From: an uncultured Dermabacter sp.
Lineage (GTDB): Bacteria; Actinomycetota; Actinomycetes; Actinomycetales; Dermabacteraceae
Assembly (NCBI GenBank): GCA_947252755.1
Contig: CAMXWV010000011.1
Location: forward strand, 14,811-78,810
Length of the DNA stretch: 64,000 nucleotides
Direction: 5' to 3'
Under the pieces are notes generated by a model. That model made no database searches. It was not told the origin of the DNA and saw only the letters and a list, made by a program, of their open reading frames with translations. Shown in pieces: positions 51,101 through 62,500 of the stretch (position 1 is the first letter of the stretch; the number at the start of each line of letters is the position of its first letter). Position numbers and translations under genes: made by a program.

Positions 51101-53593
51101 GGAAGTGGGTATCCAGTCTCCGCTCATCATGATCAAGCGCACCGATTCGAGACGCGCACGCCCGCTTTCTGGCTGCGAGCGCAGGTACTGGACGAGCATC
51201 TGAGGCTGAGCCGGAACACTATTGACCACCGACACAGCGTGGTCATCGATGAGCTGGGCCCAGCGGGCGGGGTCGCCGCGCCGGTGCGGCTCCGGCAACA
51301 CGACCGCGGCCCCTGCTGCAAAGGTGCCGAAGATATCGAACACGGACAGGTCGAAGCTCAATCCGGAGAGGCCGAGCACCCGGTCTTGATGGTGTAGCTG
51401 GAATCGGTCGACTATGTCGTCGAGCGTGGCCCGAACTGCGCGATGGGACACCGCGACGCCTTTCGGACGGCCCGTTGACCCTGATGTGTAGATCACATAC
51501 GCGAGCTCGTCCGGGCCGGTGTTGCGTGCCGGGACCGAGGCGGCCATGTCCGGGGCAGGGATGTGGTCGATGGGGACCACAGTGAGGGCATCGGGCCATG
51601 TGTGAGGGCCGGCGCCGTCCGTGAGCAGCACGTCGACGCCGGCATCGTCGAGAATGCTCGTCTGCCGTGTAGCCGGCTGTCGTGGATCGAGAGGCAGGTA
51701 GGGTCGTCCGGCCAGCAGTACGGCGATCACGGCCGCGATCTGTGCGGCGCCCTTGTCGAGCGCCACTGCTACTGGAACCGGCGAGTCGTGGTCTGGGATA
51801 AGGGTTGCCAGTTGGGCGGCGGCGCTGACGAGTTCCTGGTACGTCAGGGTTGTATCCGGCGCAATGATCGCCGGTGCGTCCGGGGTGCGGTGCGCGGCGG
51901 CGAGGAGTGGACTATGTACGAGCCCGGCGTCCGGTCCGGGAGCTGCGGGTGTGGTGACGCGGTTGAGGTTTTCCCGGGTGCGTAGCTGGGATTCCGGCAC
52001 CGGTATGGGGCAATGCAGTTCCCATGTTTGGAGTGAAGCGGGGTTCCGTTCACTGGGTGCCTCGGTGGACGCGGGCCGGCCGGCGAGGACGTGGAGAAGC
52101 GACTCAAACCCGGCGAACATGTCCTCGATGACGCCCGCTGGATAGACGCCGTCGCGGACATCCCAATTGACGACGAGGCCACCGCGGTCCTCGAGCACCT
52201 GGCAGTCCAAGTGAACCTGTGGAGTCTGGCTGATGCCGTAGCGGGAGGTCGCTTCCGTCATGAGACCGTCTGCAGTGCCCTCGGTGCGACCTGTGTCTGA
52301 CTCGGTTGTGCGGGTGAGCCCGAGTGCGCTGGTGAACACGACGGGCATGAGCGCGGTCTCGGACCCGTGACGGCGACCGAGTTCACGCAGGACCTCGATG
52401 CCCGAGAACATTCGATGGTCGAGGTCGTCGGCGAGCTGATTCTGCACGGCCATGGCCCGCTCGACGTAGGTCGCAGCCGAATGATCCACGGCCAAGGGGA
52501 TCACAGAGGTGAAATCGCCTACGACAGCATCGATATCAGGATGTAGGGGCAGGCGCCCCTGCAAGGTGACATTGAGGGAGAACCGGTCGTGTCGTGACCA
52601 GCGCCCGATCACTTCGGCGTAGGCGGACAGCAGTGTTCCCGAGGGAGTGAGCCCGTGGTTGCGGCCGGCTTCTCGCAGTGCAGCCCATGACTGCGGTGAC
52701 AACCGCAGCGTTCGACGGGTGAAGCGAGGCTGGGAGTCCTCGACCGGGGCGGGGCCGGCGACGGGTGCGCCATCTCCAGCCGCGGGCAATTCCGGGGCCG
52801 AGGGGAGGGTATCGATGCGGTTGAGCCAGTAACTGCGGTCGCGCCTCCACTCTGGATGCTGAGGCAGTTGGCGATGAGCCAACACATAGTCGCGGAACGT
52901 GATTCTCGGCTCATCGGTGTCGACCCCGGAATAGCTTCGGTCGAGATCAGCCAGGAGCAGTTGGATGCTGACGAAGTCGGCGATGAGCATGTCGATCGAC
53001 AGATGCAGGATGTCTTGATCCGGCAGCCTTGTGATCCGGAGTGTGAATAGGGGCCATTCATGCGTGACGTACACGGTGTGATCGATTTCGGCGCGCGTTC
53101 GCGTCAGATGCGACTGGCGCGCTTCCCGATCAGCGCCACGTAGGTCCGTGACCGCAATTCTGTAGCGCGGTACCTCTGGCAGCACACGCTGTTCGCCACG
53201 CTGCAAGATGACTGCACGCAGCATCGGGTGCCGATCGATGACTGCCTGCCATGCGCGTTCGAGGCGGTCCACGTCCAGGGAGCGGAAAGAGATCTCCATG
53301 TAGCTGTGGCACCCCACCCCACCGAGCCTGTTCCCACGCACCCGCCCGAGCAGATATGCGGCCTGCACGTCGGTCAAGGGGAAGGGCGCATGACAGGCGT
53401 CCGGCTCGGGGATGGCCTCGGGCAATGCCTGCTGGCGCAACAGCTGAATGATCTCGTCACGTCGTGCGGAAACTTGCTCGCGTCGTTCCTGGCTCATGAC
53501 ACCGCGGGGCCCGCGGAACCGGAGCTTGTCGCCGTCAAGCCAGAGATGCACCCCGGCATGTTCAAGTTCGGTAATCAGTGCGTTGGCGTTCAC
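48107..53593 (-). CDS. NRPS: docking-Cy-A(MT)-PCP-TE, PchF-like termination module
   Basis: 1828 residues from GTG 53593 (GTGA overlap). Domains: N-terminal TubC-like docking domain (1-55). Cy5 (about 65-500, DMLIAD motif at 201). A3 (about 560-1080) with SGSTGRPKG near 704; its code reads by eye DLFNMSLIWK, one to two changes from the cysteine code. A methyltransferase embedded in A3 (SAM motif VLEVGAGVGGTT near 1213). A10 VNGKVDR near 1428. PCP5 (GGDSLLIARL, Ser near 1490). TE (about 1560-1825) with nucleophile motif GYCMGG, Cys not Ser. It adds a methylated cysteine-derived ring and releases the chain. Confidence 0.92.
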   Translation of the reverse strand: MNANALITELEHAGVHLWLDGDKLRFRGPRGVMSQERREQVSARRDEIIQLLRQQALPEAIPEPDACHAPFPLTDVQAAYLLGRVRGNRLGGVGCHSYMEISFRSLDVDRLERAWQAVIDRHPMLRAVILQRGEQRVLPEVPRYRIAVTDLRGADREARQSHLTRTRAEIDHTVYVTHEWPLFTLRITRLPDQDILHLSIDMLIADFVSIQLLLADLDRSYSGVDTDEPRITFRDYVLAHRQLPQHPEWRRDRSYWLNRIDTLPSAPELPAAGDGAPVAGPAPVEDSQPRFTRRTLRLSPQSWAALREAGRNHGLTPSGTLLSAYAEVIGRWSRHDRFSLNVTLQGRLPLHPDIDAVVGDFTSVIPLAVDHSAATYVERAMAVQNQLADDLDHRMFSGIEVLRELGRRHGSETALMPVVFTSALGLTRTTESDTGRTEGTADGLMTEATSRYGISQTPQVHLDCQVLEDRGGLVVNWDVRDGVYPAGVIEDMFAGFESLLHVLAGRPASTEAPSERNPASLQTWELHCPIPVPESQLRTRENLNRVTTPAAPGPDAGLVHSPLLAAAHRTPDAPAIIAPDTTLTYQELVSAAAQLATLIPDHDSPVPVAVALDKGAAQIAAVIAVLLAGRPYLPLDPRQPATRQTSILDDAGVDVLLTDGAGPHTWPDALTVVPIDHIPAPDMAASVPARNTGPDELAYVIYTSGSTGRPKGVAVSHRAVRATLDDIVDRFQLHHQDRVLGLSGLSFDLSVFDIFGTFAAGAAVVLPEPHRRGDPARWAQLIDDHAVSVVNSVPAQPQMLVQYLRSQPESGRARLESVRLIMMSGDWIPTSLPGELSEVLPQAHQVSLGGATEASIWSIFHPIAEVPPHWRSIPYGVPLLAHSFAVRDEHGHDQPDWVPGELWIGGDALATGYFRDPDLTAARFVTDPLSGTRMYRTGDIGRYLPGGIIEFLGREDQQVKIRGHRIELAEVETAMQAFPPVTAAAVIVDGDRSLERRLVGFYTRDHLREIAVPDQQLGADAKNAAAGILTGTDPDRLAEFADQMDRAARLSMACALRELGLFSDPVAAYSTEGLLTQSGATPANRRVVRRWLRALAADGLVTRTPEGDWTKLTPVTGQDVQDAWDSVEQAHQGLDDGAELITFLRSCAQRLADLVRGEDSALSLLFPHGDIGTAEAAYKDNIISRYVNQAVTAVMRTLADQHTGTLRVLEVGAGVGGTTADVVTALAGTRIDYLFTDLSRFFLTDAQRQFSNIPGMRYGLFDINADLAGQDVEPGGYDVILCANVLHNATSADVVIDRLRALLAPGGRLVFIETVRENTSVMMSMEFLMTFDDTTRPDFADARHGQDRIFLTRDEWLDVLRRAGGAIEVCLPDDRVMEEFGQAAFCVRFGSDVDGIQDHGLAEWLSERLPEPMVPSRLIPVDALPLTVNGKVDRTALAARVPRSQPAAIGASVAPRDDLERRLATIWAELLGLETVGRNDDFFALGGDSLLIARLAEQLRTSVPEASGITWEALIPELMSRPTIMDLAAQLRRADSPQTLRVLHGASATSDRRRVLVHDGSATLLPYRSLIASLDSDAPLLGLAPPRLDDYLARSTETLVTGLAREYAELLAGGPPVELIGYCMGGMTALELARELRHRGTHVQRLTVIDSHRVPYLVEEPGLVEYGYARLRGVDPTSVGLPADPGAVGHEVRAALDRHGLVPKGSLDTVLGSYLAAARAERISALAAQTGDTAEQLEQGLTVFTHSITGVVQWRPDPYDGPVEFLSHASDVPFLPGVVDEPTAFWRELCGASLTIHDIPGDHFSCLHEPHVDTVAAWIEHRDQQGEP

Positions 53594-56500
53594 AGCTCTC
53601 CTTCCTCGAAATCCTCAGTCCCGGCCTGTATCTGCCCACCATGTGGTCCCATCCCGGTCGCAGCCACCGCGGCGATCGTTGGGTCAGCGAAGAATTCGCG
53701 AAGGCTCAGTTCGATCCCCACCTCAGCGCGCACTCGGGCAACCATGCGGGTAGCGACGAGAGAATCGCCGCCCAGACCGAAGAAGTCAGCAACACGATCG
53801 ATCCCGGTCGACCCGAGGAGCTCCTCCCAGATCCGGGCAACAGCCGACTCGACGCCGGGGCGGGGCTTGCCGGCCTCGGCGACTGGGGAACTCTCGCCTC
53901 GTATCGAGACGGGCCCCTGTGGAGACGATGCTGGTTGGGCGAGGTGGGACGCGGATGCTGCCGGTAGGCCTGGACGGGAGTCGGCCCAACCCGGATCGGC
54001 GATCGCTGAGACGAGCCGGGCATATTCGTCGAACATGGACTCGATGGTTTCGGCCGCAATCAACCCTTCTACGGCATCCCACTGGATAACCAGCTCTCCG
54101 TCGGGAGTCTGCGAAACCTGATGGTCGAGCCAGATTTGCGGGGTTTGCGAGATGCCCCAGATCCGGTCAGGAAAGCCAGGCCCCGGATCGAGGGACATCG
54201 CCGTACCCAGCCCGAGACCACTGGTGAAGACCACTGGGGCACCGGCCACGGCACCGCGTCGGCGGGCCATTTCGCGCTGCACCCAGATTGCTGAGACCGA
54301 GCGATGCTCTAGGTCGGAGGCCAGCTGATCGCGGAGGCGAATAGCCCGTACGCCGCGCGTGTCATCCGGGCTGGTTCTGATCTCGACGAGGAGCAGCGAG
54401 GTGAAGTCACCGAGGATGCGATCGATGTGCGGGTGAACTTCCTGCCGGTCGAACAGCGTCACGTTCACGCTGAACTCTGAACTGGTGCTCCATCGGCCGA
54501 GCACTTCCGCGTAGCTGGACAACAGGACCACCGCTGGGGTGAGCCCCAACTGGCGGGCGTTCTGCAGGGCCGACTTCCAGGTCTCCGCGGGGATCCGGCG
54601 CTGCCAGCGCCGGAAACGGGGTTGCGTCACTGTGTCGGGGTCGACCAGTGTTGGCAACTGCGGTCCTGGCGGGATGCTGTCCAGACGTTCCTGCCAGTAC
54701 TCTCGATCGGCGCGCAGTTGTGTGTCCGATGGTTCAACCTGAACGCGGTAGTCGCGGAACGTCAGTTCCCTCTCGGGCAGTGAGGCACCGGGATCGCGGT
54801 AGAGTTCTTCGAGCTCGGAGAAGACGATCATCATCGACAGGCCGTCGAGGATGATGTTGTCCAGTCCTATGCCGACCCGTGTGCGCTGCTGACCGAGCTG
54901 ATGGTAGGTGACCGCTTCGACCGTGAACAGCGGCCACCTGCCGGGGTCGAGCACGCGATGCGAGAGGCGATCGCGCAGTGTGTCCAGTTCCTGGTTCACG
55001 GCCTCGGGTGTAGTGGTGGCGTCCAGTTGCGTGTGTGGCACATGCAGAACCGTCTGGTCAGATGGCAGAAACTGTTGTCGGCCGTCGGGCGTGAACACGC
55101 TACGCAACTCGGCATGGCGGCGCACGAGAGTGTTCCACGCCTGCTCGAGGCGGCTGATGTCCACCTCGGCGCCGTCGAACTCGCTGTAGTAGTAGGCACC
55201 GACTCCGCCCAGGGCGAGGTCGCTATGACGGCCGACCCAGTACGCGCGTTGCACGTCGGTGGCCTCGAACGGCTCGGTCATCTCCGCCGGGTTCGGCACG
55301 ACTCGCCGCCGTCGATCCTGACGTGGGGTCCGCGTAGCGAGGCCGATGTAGAAGTCCTCGAGCACGGGGCGGGTGAAGATATCGGCGACCTGCACTCCTG
55401 TCGCCCCGGCATCGAGCAGGCGTCCGATCAACCTGGTGGCCAGGAGGGAGTCGCCCCCGAGGGCAAAGAAGCTGTCGTGAGCGTTGACCTCAGCGACAGC
55501 GAGCACGTCAGCCCATATCGCGCCGACCTGGTCTTGTGAGAGGGCAGCATCCCCGTTCGGGGACGCGTCGATGGCCGCGACTTCCTCTGGGGTCGTGAGG
55601 CCGGGAGCGGATTCAGCCGTGCGGGTCCTGACGGCAGACAGGTCGGCGTTCGGAAGTTGTTCCAACAGGCGCCGATACTCTTCGAACATGTCGTCCAGGA
55701 GTCCGGGGGCGAACAGGTCTTCAACGGCATCCCAGTGATAGAGCAAGGCTCCGGATTGTTCCATGACCTGATGGTCGAGCCACACCTGTGGGGTCTGGGA
55801 TGCGCCGCCGACGAATGTGGGAAATGGTGGACGGAGCCGGTCGAGAACGTGATCGGACAGGCCCAGCGTGCTGGTGAAGACGACCGGCATCGCGGCCTCG
55901 GTCGGGCTGGTTCTTCGGGCCAGCTCTCGCTGGACCCACAACGCCGAGACACCCCGGTGATCGAGGTCTGAGGCGAGCTGGCGTTGCAGCCGTTGTGCCG
56001 CATCGGCGAGGCTCTCCTCAGCGGTCGGGCGATGCTCCAAGAGCGTGAGACTCGTGAAATCCCCGAGCACGCGGTCGATGTGCGGATGAACGCGGGAACG
56101 GTCGAACAGGGTCAGATTGAGCGTAAGCTCGGGCCGCGCGCTGAACGCAGAGAGCACATGCGAATAGCAGGCCAAGAGCACCGAGGATGGCGTCACGCCG
56201 GCCTGCCGGCACCACTGCTTGACCTGGGTCCACTGCTCGGCCTCCAACCGTCCGGCACGCCGTTGGAAGACGGGCGTGTCGATCTGTGCCGGATCGACGG
56301 CAACCGGTAGGTGCGGGGCCTGTGGCAGGCTCTCCAGCCGGTCCGTCCAGTACGAGACGGATGCTTCTCGGTCTGCCGGGGAAGTGCCCGCTGCGAGGAC
56401 GTAGTCACGGAAAGACACGTCAAGCTCGGGAAGCGACGTCTCCGGGTCGAGGTAGCACGCGGCGAGTTCTGTGAGGAGAAGTTGGACGCTGAACCCGTCC

Positions 56501-59500
56501 AGCAGCAGATAGTCGACCGCGATTCCCACACGCACTCCGTCGGGATGACGGATGAGCGCGGTCGCGAACGTCGGCCACGTCGACAGATCGAACGAGGAAC
56601 GTGCAAGCAGCTCGTGGAGCCTGGCCGAGGCCGACTGCTCATCGTCGGCGTGGCCGATGGTCACCGGTGGAGCCGGTAGATCCTCTGGTGGGAGGATGCG
56701 CTGCTGTTCACCCTCGACGATCACCCGAAGCATGTCGTGTCGGTCGATCATGCGACGCCAGGCCTGCTGCCAGCGGTCGATGTCCACGCTCTCGGCGCTC
56801 AGTTCCAGATAGTAGGTCGTGCCGATGTTGCCCAGCGGCATCCCCGGAGCACGGCCCCGCAGATAGGCCAGCTGCACGTCGGTGAGCGGGAAAGGTTCGT
56901 GCCGCTGGGCCAGACCCGGTGCCAGCTGCAACGGGAGAGCATCTGAGACGGCCGGGCGTAGGCGCTCGGCGAAGTCGGCGAGCACCGGATGCTCGAAGAG
57001 CGCTCCGACTCCGACACCGCCGAGTGCCCTGCCCGTGCTCGGCGCGTCTCGTAGCCGAGCCACGACCCGGGTAGCGGCGAGGCTGTCGCCACCCAGGGCG
57101 AAGAAACTGTCAGATGGTGCGGGCAAGGTCGGCAGGCTGAGAACCTCCGCCCATACCGCGGCCACCTTGTCCACACGCTCGTCGGACCGACTGCTTGACT
57201 CGGGCGATGCCGGTGTCTCGGGTTCCGCGTTCGTGATCGCAAAGATCTTGGTGGCAACTGCTTCTCGGTCGAGTTTGCCATTGCCAGTCAGCGGGATGGC
57301 CGGAAGCTCGACGACAACGTCTGGGCGCATGGTGGGCGCGAGGAGACCCGCAGCATGCCGAGCGATCGCGTCCAGGTCGAGGCCGCCATCCGCGTCTCGC
57401 TCGTCATCGGCCGAGGGGGCAACAACCGCGGCGGCAATCCGGTCAGCTGTGCCCCGCAGCACCACGGCGGCGGCGCTGACAACATCGGGGTGGTCCCGCA
57501 AGGCCGCCTCGATCTCGCCGAGTTCGATACGATGCCCGCGCACCTTGACCTGGCCGTCGTCACGTCCGAGGAACTCGAGCAATCCCGCCGGCCGGTACCG
57601 GCCGAGGTCACCGGTCCGGTACCAGCGGTGGCCTCCCACGACAGGGAAGCGTTCTCGTGTTCGCTGCGGATCCCCGAAGTACCCGTCGGCAAGGCTGTCG
57701 CCTCCGATCCACAGTTCGCCGGGCACCCAGTCCGGACAGTCCCGTCCAACACCATCGACCACCCGGAACGTTTGCCCGCCGAGCGGAGTTCCGTAGGGCA
57801 CGCTCGCCCATCCGGCGATGCCGTCGGCGACCGGGTAGAAGTTCGACCAGATACCTGCTTCGGTCGCGCCGCCCATCGCGATCAGCCGTGCGCTTGGGGC
57901 AGAGTGTGCGAGGCGATCGGCCAGGTCGAGTGGCACCCAATCCCCGGACACGAAAGCGATCCGCAGACTTGAGCTGGTGTCTGGGTGCCATGCCGCTGCG
58001 GTGACGTACATGTCGAGCAGCTGGGGCACGGTGTTCCAGACGGTCACGCCGTGGTGACGGACGAGGTCGTGCCATTCGTCAGGGTCACGCCGCTGGTGCT
58101 CCAGCGCGCAGATCACCTCCCCGCCAGCGGCGAGAAGCCCGAAGATGTCATACACCGACAGATCGAATTCGAGCGCAGAGATCGACAGAACTCGATCAGC
58201 CTTTGTGATCCCGAACCGCGCGTTGATGTCGGCGATCGTGTTCCAGGCGGCTCGATGGCTCATCTGCACGCCTTTGGGTTCGCCGGTGGAGCCCGAGGTG
58301 AAGATCGTGTATGCCGTCTCCGAAGCCTCTGTCGGGGCAGGTTCGGGGAGCGGGTCGAGGTCGTTCAGGTCGGGCAGGCTGTTGAGGACCAACCGAGGCT
58401 GCACGGTTCGCGTGATGCGCTCGATCCTGGCGGTGGGCTGATCGACTCCGATCGGTATGTAGCTGGCGCCGGTGGCGAGCGTTCCGAGCACCGCGATGAC
58501 CTGGTCTGGGCCCTTCGGCATGCTCACGGCAACGGCGTCGCCGCGTCTCACTCCGTTCTGCTGAAGATGCCGGGCCAGGCGAAGCGCCCGCTCGGCGAGC
58601 TGACCGTAGGTGAGAGATCCCGACTCGGATGCGCCAGGCAGTCCCCAGCGCAACGCGACAGCCGCTGGTTGCTTGGCTGCCCTGGCGAAGAACTCGACAT
58701 GCAAGGCATTCGCCTGTGGCGCGAGGCTGGGCACGGCATTGACGCGAGCACGGCTGTCCTGTTGCGCCGCTGGCAGTGCGACGTCTGCGGGGATCGCGTC
58801 AACGTCTGCGGAGTCGATGAACGCGTCCACGAGACCGAGGTAGGCCTCGAACATCGCCGAGACGAGTCCCTCCGGAAAGAGTCCTTCTACCGAGTCCCAG
58901 CTGAGTAGCAAGTCCCCAGCCTGCTCAACTACCTGATGATCGAGCCACACCTGCGAGGTCTGTGATGCGCCGTCGGCGTACGCTGGGAACCCGCCTGGCG
59001 CATCGTCGAGGAGCCCGCCGCCAATGCCGAGGGTGCTGGTGAACACGACCGGAAAGATGGCCTGGGTGATCCCCTCAGTCAGCGCGATCCGCTGTTGCAC
59101 TTCCACTGCCGAGACACTGCGATGCTCAAGTGCCCGGGCGAGTTCATCCTGCACCTGACGCGCGAGGTTCACGAGATCGTCCTGCCCATCAGGACGATGT
59201 GCGAGCAGCAGCAGCGAACTGAAGTCGCCGATGACGGAATCGACATCGTCGTGCACGGGCTGGCGGTCGAACAAGGTGAGGTTCAGCGTCAGCTCCGGGC
59301 GGGCGCTCCACCGCGACAGCGTCTGTGCGTAGCACGTCAGGAGGAGCGCTGAAGGTGTGAGCCCGACCAAGGCCGCTCGTTCCCGCAGGAGCCGATAACG
59401 TGCACGGGGCACCCGGTGGGCGACGCGCGCAAAGCGGGGCCGCCCGAGGGCCGCAGGGGCCGAGGCCAGCGGCAGTAGAGGAGCTGGCGGCAATTCGGGA

Positions 59501-62500
59501 CCCACACGGTCCCAGTACGCCTCAGCGCGGGCCTTGTCATCCGGATCGACGGCGACTCCGGTGAGATAGTCACGGAAGGTGAGACCCAACGGCGGCAGGT
59601 CGAAGTCAGGATCGTCGTACAGATGTGCCAGTTCAGACAGAAGTGTCTTCACACTGCGCCCATCGAACACGATCGGATCCACGACGATCCCGACCCTGAC
59701 ACGTGCAGACGGTCCGTACTCGACGGCCATGGCAGCATAGGGCGGCTCACTGGCCAGATCGAACGACCGCCGCCGCAAGGGTTCCAGCAGCGTTCGTGCG
59801 GCTTCAAGAGTGGGTGCGGTCAGTCGGGGAAGCTCGGTCACGGTCATCTGTTCGACCACTTGCTGGCGTCCGTCCCGAACCGTGACTCGCAGCATGTCGT
59901 GGCGCTCTGCCAGGCGCCGCCACGCGTTCTCCCAGCGCTCATGATCGAGACGGTCACCATCGAGCTCGAGATAGAAGTTCGCGCCGATTCCGCCCAGGAC
60001 GAGCGTCTCGTCACGCCCGACGAGGTAGGCATGTTGCACGGGTGTCAACGCGAAGCGCTCGAAGCGGGCCTCAGGGTGGGCGCGAAGTACCGCGTTCTCA
60101 GAGCGCGGCCCGGCCTGCGTCGTGCGAAGAGTAGATGCGAACCCTCTCACCGTGCGGCCCCGCATCAGGCCGGATATGGTGCATTCAGCGATCGCTACGC
60201 CTCCCGGCAACGTGCAGGTGCGCAGTCGGGCCACAGAACGGGTCGCGGTGAGGCTGTCACCGCCGAGTCGGAAGAAGTCATCATCTCGTCCCGACACAGT
60301 GATACCCAACAGCTCGGACCACACCTGTGCGATTGCCTCCTCCACCGGCCCCTGCGGTGGTTCGCCGTCGACGTCCGCTGAAAGAGCGGCCTCCTGCAGG
60401 AGAGCGGCCACCCGCTGACGGTCCACTTTGCCGTTGCTGTTCAATGGCAGGCTGGTCACGCTCACGATGAGTTCCGGCACCATCGCCTCAGGGAGATACC
60501 TCCTGGCCCGTTCGCGAATGGCCGCGTCAAGGTCCGGCGCATGGTTTTCAGGGTCATCGACGACGGCAAGCACGCGGATCCGCGGTCTCTTCTCCGCGTC
60601 GATGACGGTCGCGACTGCCCGCCGAACGCCGGGATACTGCTCAACCGCGGATTCGACCTCGCCGAGGTCAATGCGATTACCGGCGATCTTGACTTGGAAG
60701 TCTGTACGCCCGAGAATCTCCAACTCGCCGCTGTCTCGCCAGCGCACGAGGTCACCGGTCCGATACCAGCGGTGCCCGTCCCGCTCAACGAACTTCTGCG
60801 CAGTCAGCTCGTCGTTGTCGCGGTAGCGGCCGTGGACACCCGCCCCGCCGATCCAGAGCTCGCCCGCGGCCCAGTCTGGGCGATCACGCTCCTGTCCATC
60901 GACGACCCGCACTTTCTGATTGCGCATCGGATGCCCATATGGAATCGACCGCCACAAAGGATCGATGTCGTTGACGTCGAAGAGTACCGACTGGATCGAT
61001 GCTTCGGTCGCGCCTCCGAGCACAACGCACCGACAGCCGGGGGCCAAACGCGCCAGTCGGCGGGGAAGATCCAACGCCACCCAGTCACCACCCAACATCA
61101 CCAGCCGCAAGCGGGCGACCAGTCGGGCGGCGGGCGGGGACGACTCGGCGACCGTGAGCAGCATATCGAGGAGCACGGGCACGGTGTTCCAGACGGTGAT
61201 CGGCGTGTCGGTCATCAGCTGCATCCACGCATCAGGGTCGGCGCGGCGGGCCTCATCTGGGAGGACGACGGTTCCACGGACGCTGAGCAATCCGAAGATG
61301 TCGACGACAGACAGGTCGAATTTCAACGCGGACACGGCAAGCACAGCATCGGTGGGGCCGACCCCATAGCGGTCATTGAGATCCTCGATGGTGTTGCTTG
61401 CCCCACGATGGGTGATCTCCACTCCCTTCGGAGTGCCTGTAGAACCGGAGGTGAACAGCACATAGGCTGGCCCATCGGGATCAGAACGACGGGCTGCCGA
61501 CAGCGGGGTGGCTTCCAGAGCATCAGCGATTCGTACGATGGCCGGGCTACCGGGCAGATCCTCTGGAAGATGGGCGTTGGCGTCGGTGATGACGGCTACC
61601 ATCGGAGTGGCGCGGTATATCGCCGTCTGTCGGGCAGGCGGCTCATCGACGCCGATCGGTACATAGGCGCCGCCGGCGGCGAGCACACCGAGAACGGCTG
61701 CCACTTGTGCGGGACCCTTCGGCAGGTTCACTGCGACCAGGTCGCCGGCTCTGATCCCGGAGGCGTCCAAAGCACCGGCCACACGCAGGGCCTGCTCACA
61801 CAGACCGCCATAGCTGAGGGAGGCTGGCCCCTCGGCGGTTTCCCATGCAAGCGCAGTCGCCTCAGGACACTCGGCGGCCACCCGGAAGAAGGGCTCGTGC
61901 AGGATGTTGGCCCGTTGCGGTGCGCCGGTGTCGTTGACAGCGGAATGCCGGGCTGCCTGCGCAGGGGGCCGTAGGTCGTCAATGGGGCGTTGCCAGGCGG
62001 CGTCGTCTGCGACGAGCTGGGACAGCACATCCCGGTACGCACCGAACATCGACTCAGCCACACCGGGGGCGAAGAAGCCCTCACGGACGTCCCAGTTCAC
62101 CAGGTAGCCACCATCGAGTTCCGTGGCCTGCGCGTCGAGCCATACCTGCGGCCCCTGTGAAACGAGCCAGACCGGATCACCGAAGACCTCCCGCACGTTC
62201 GGTGCGAACAGTTCTCCCAGGTTGAGCGCACTCGTGTACACGACGGGCGCCAAGACTCGTTCTCCTCCGGCGAGGCGGGACAGATCGCGCAGCACTTCGA
62301 TGCCGGGATAGGCGCGGTGATCGATCGCCGCTCGCAACTCCTGTTGTAGACGAACAGCTCTTTCGGCAAACGGCATACGGTCCGTGACGTCCGCGGCCAA
62401 CAGCACTGAGCTGCTGAAATCTCCGACCAACTGTGGCACCTGGGCGTGTAACTCTGCGCGGTCGAAAAGTGGCAGGTTGAGCAGGAACTGCGGATCGGTG

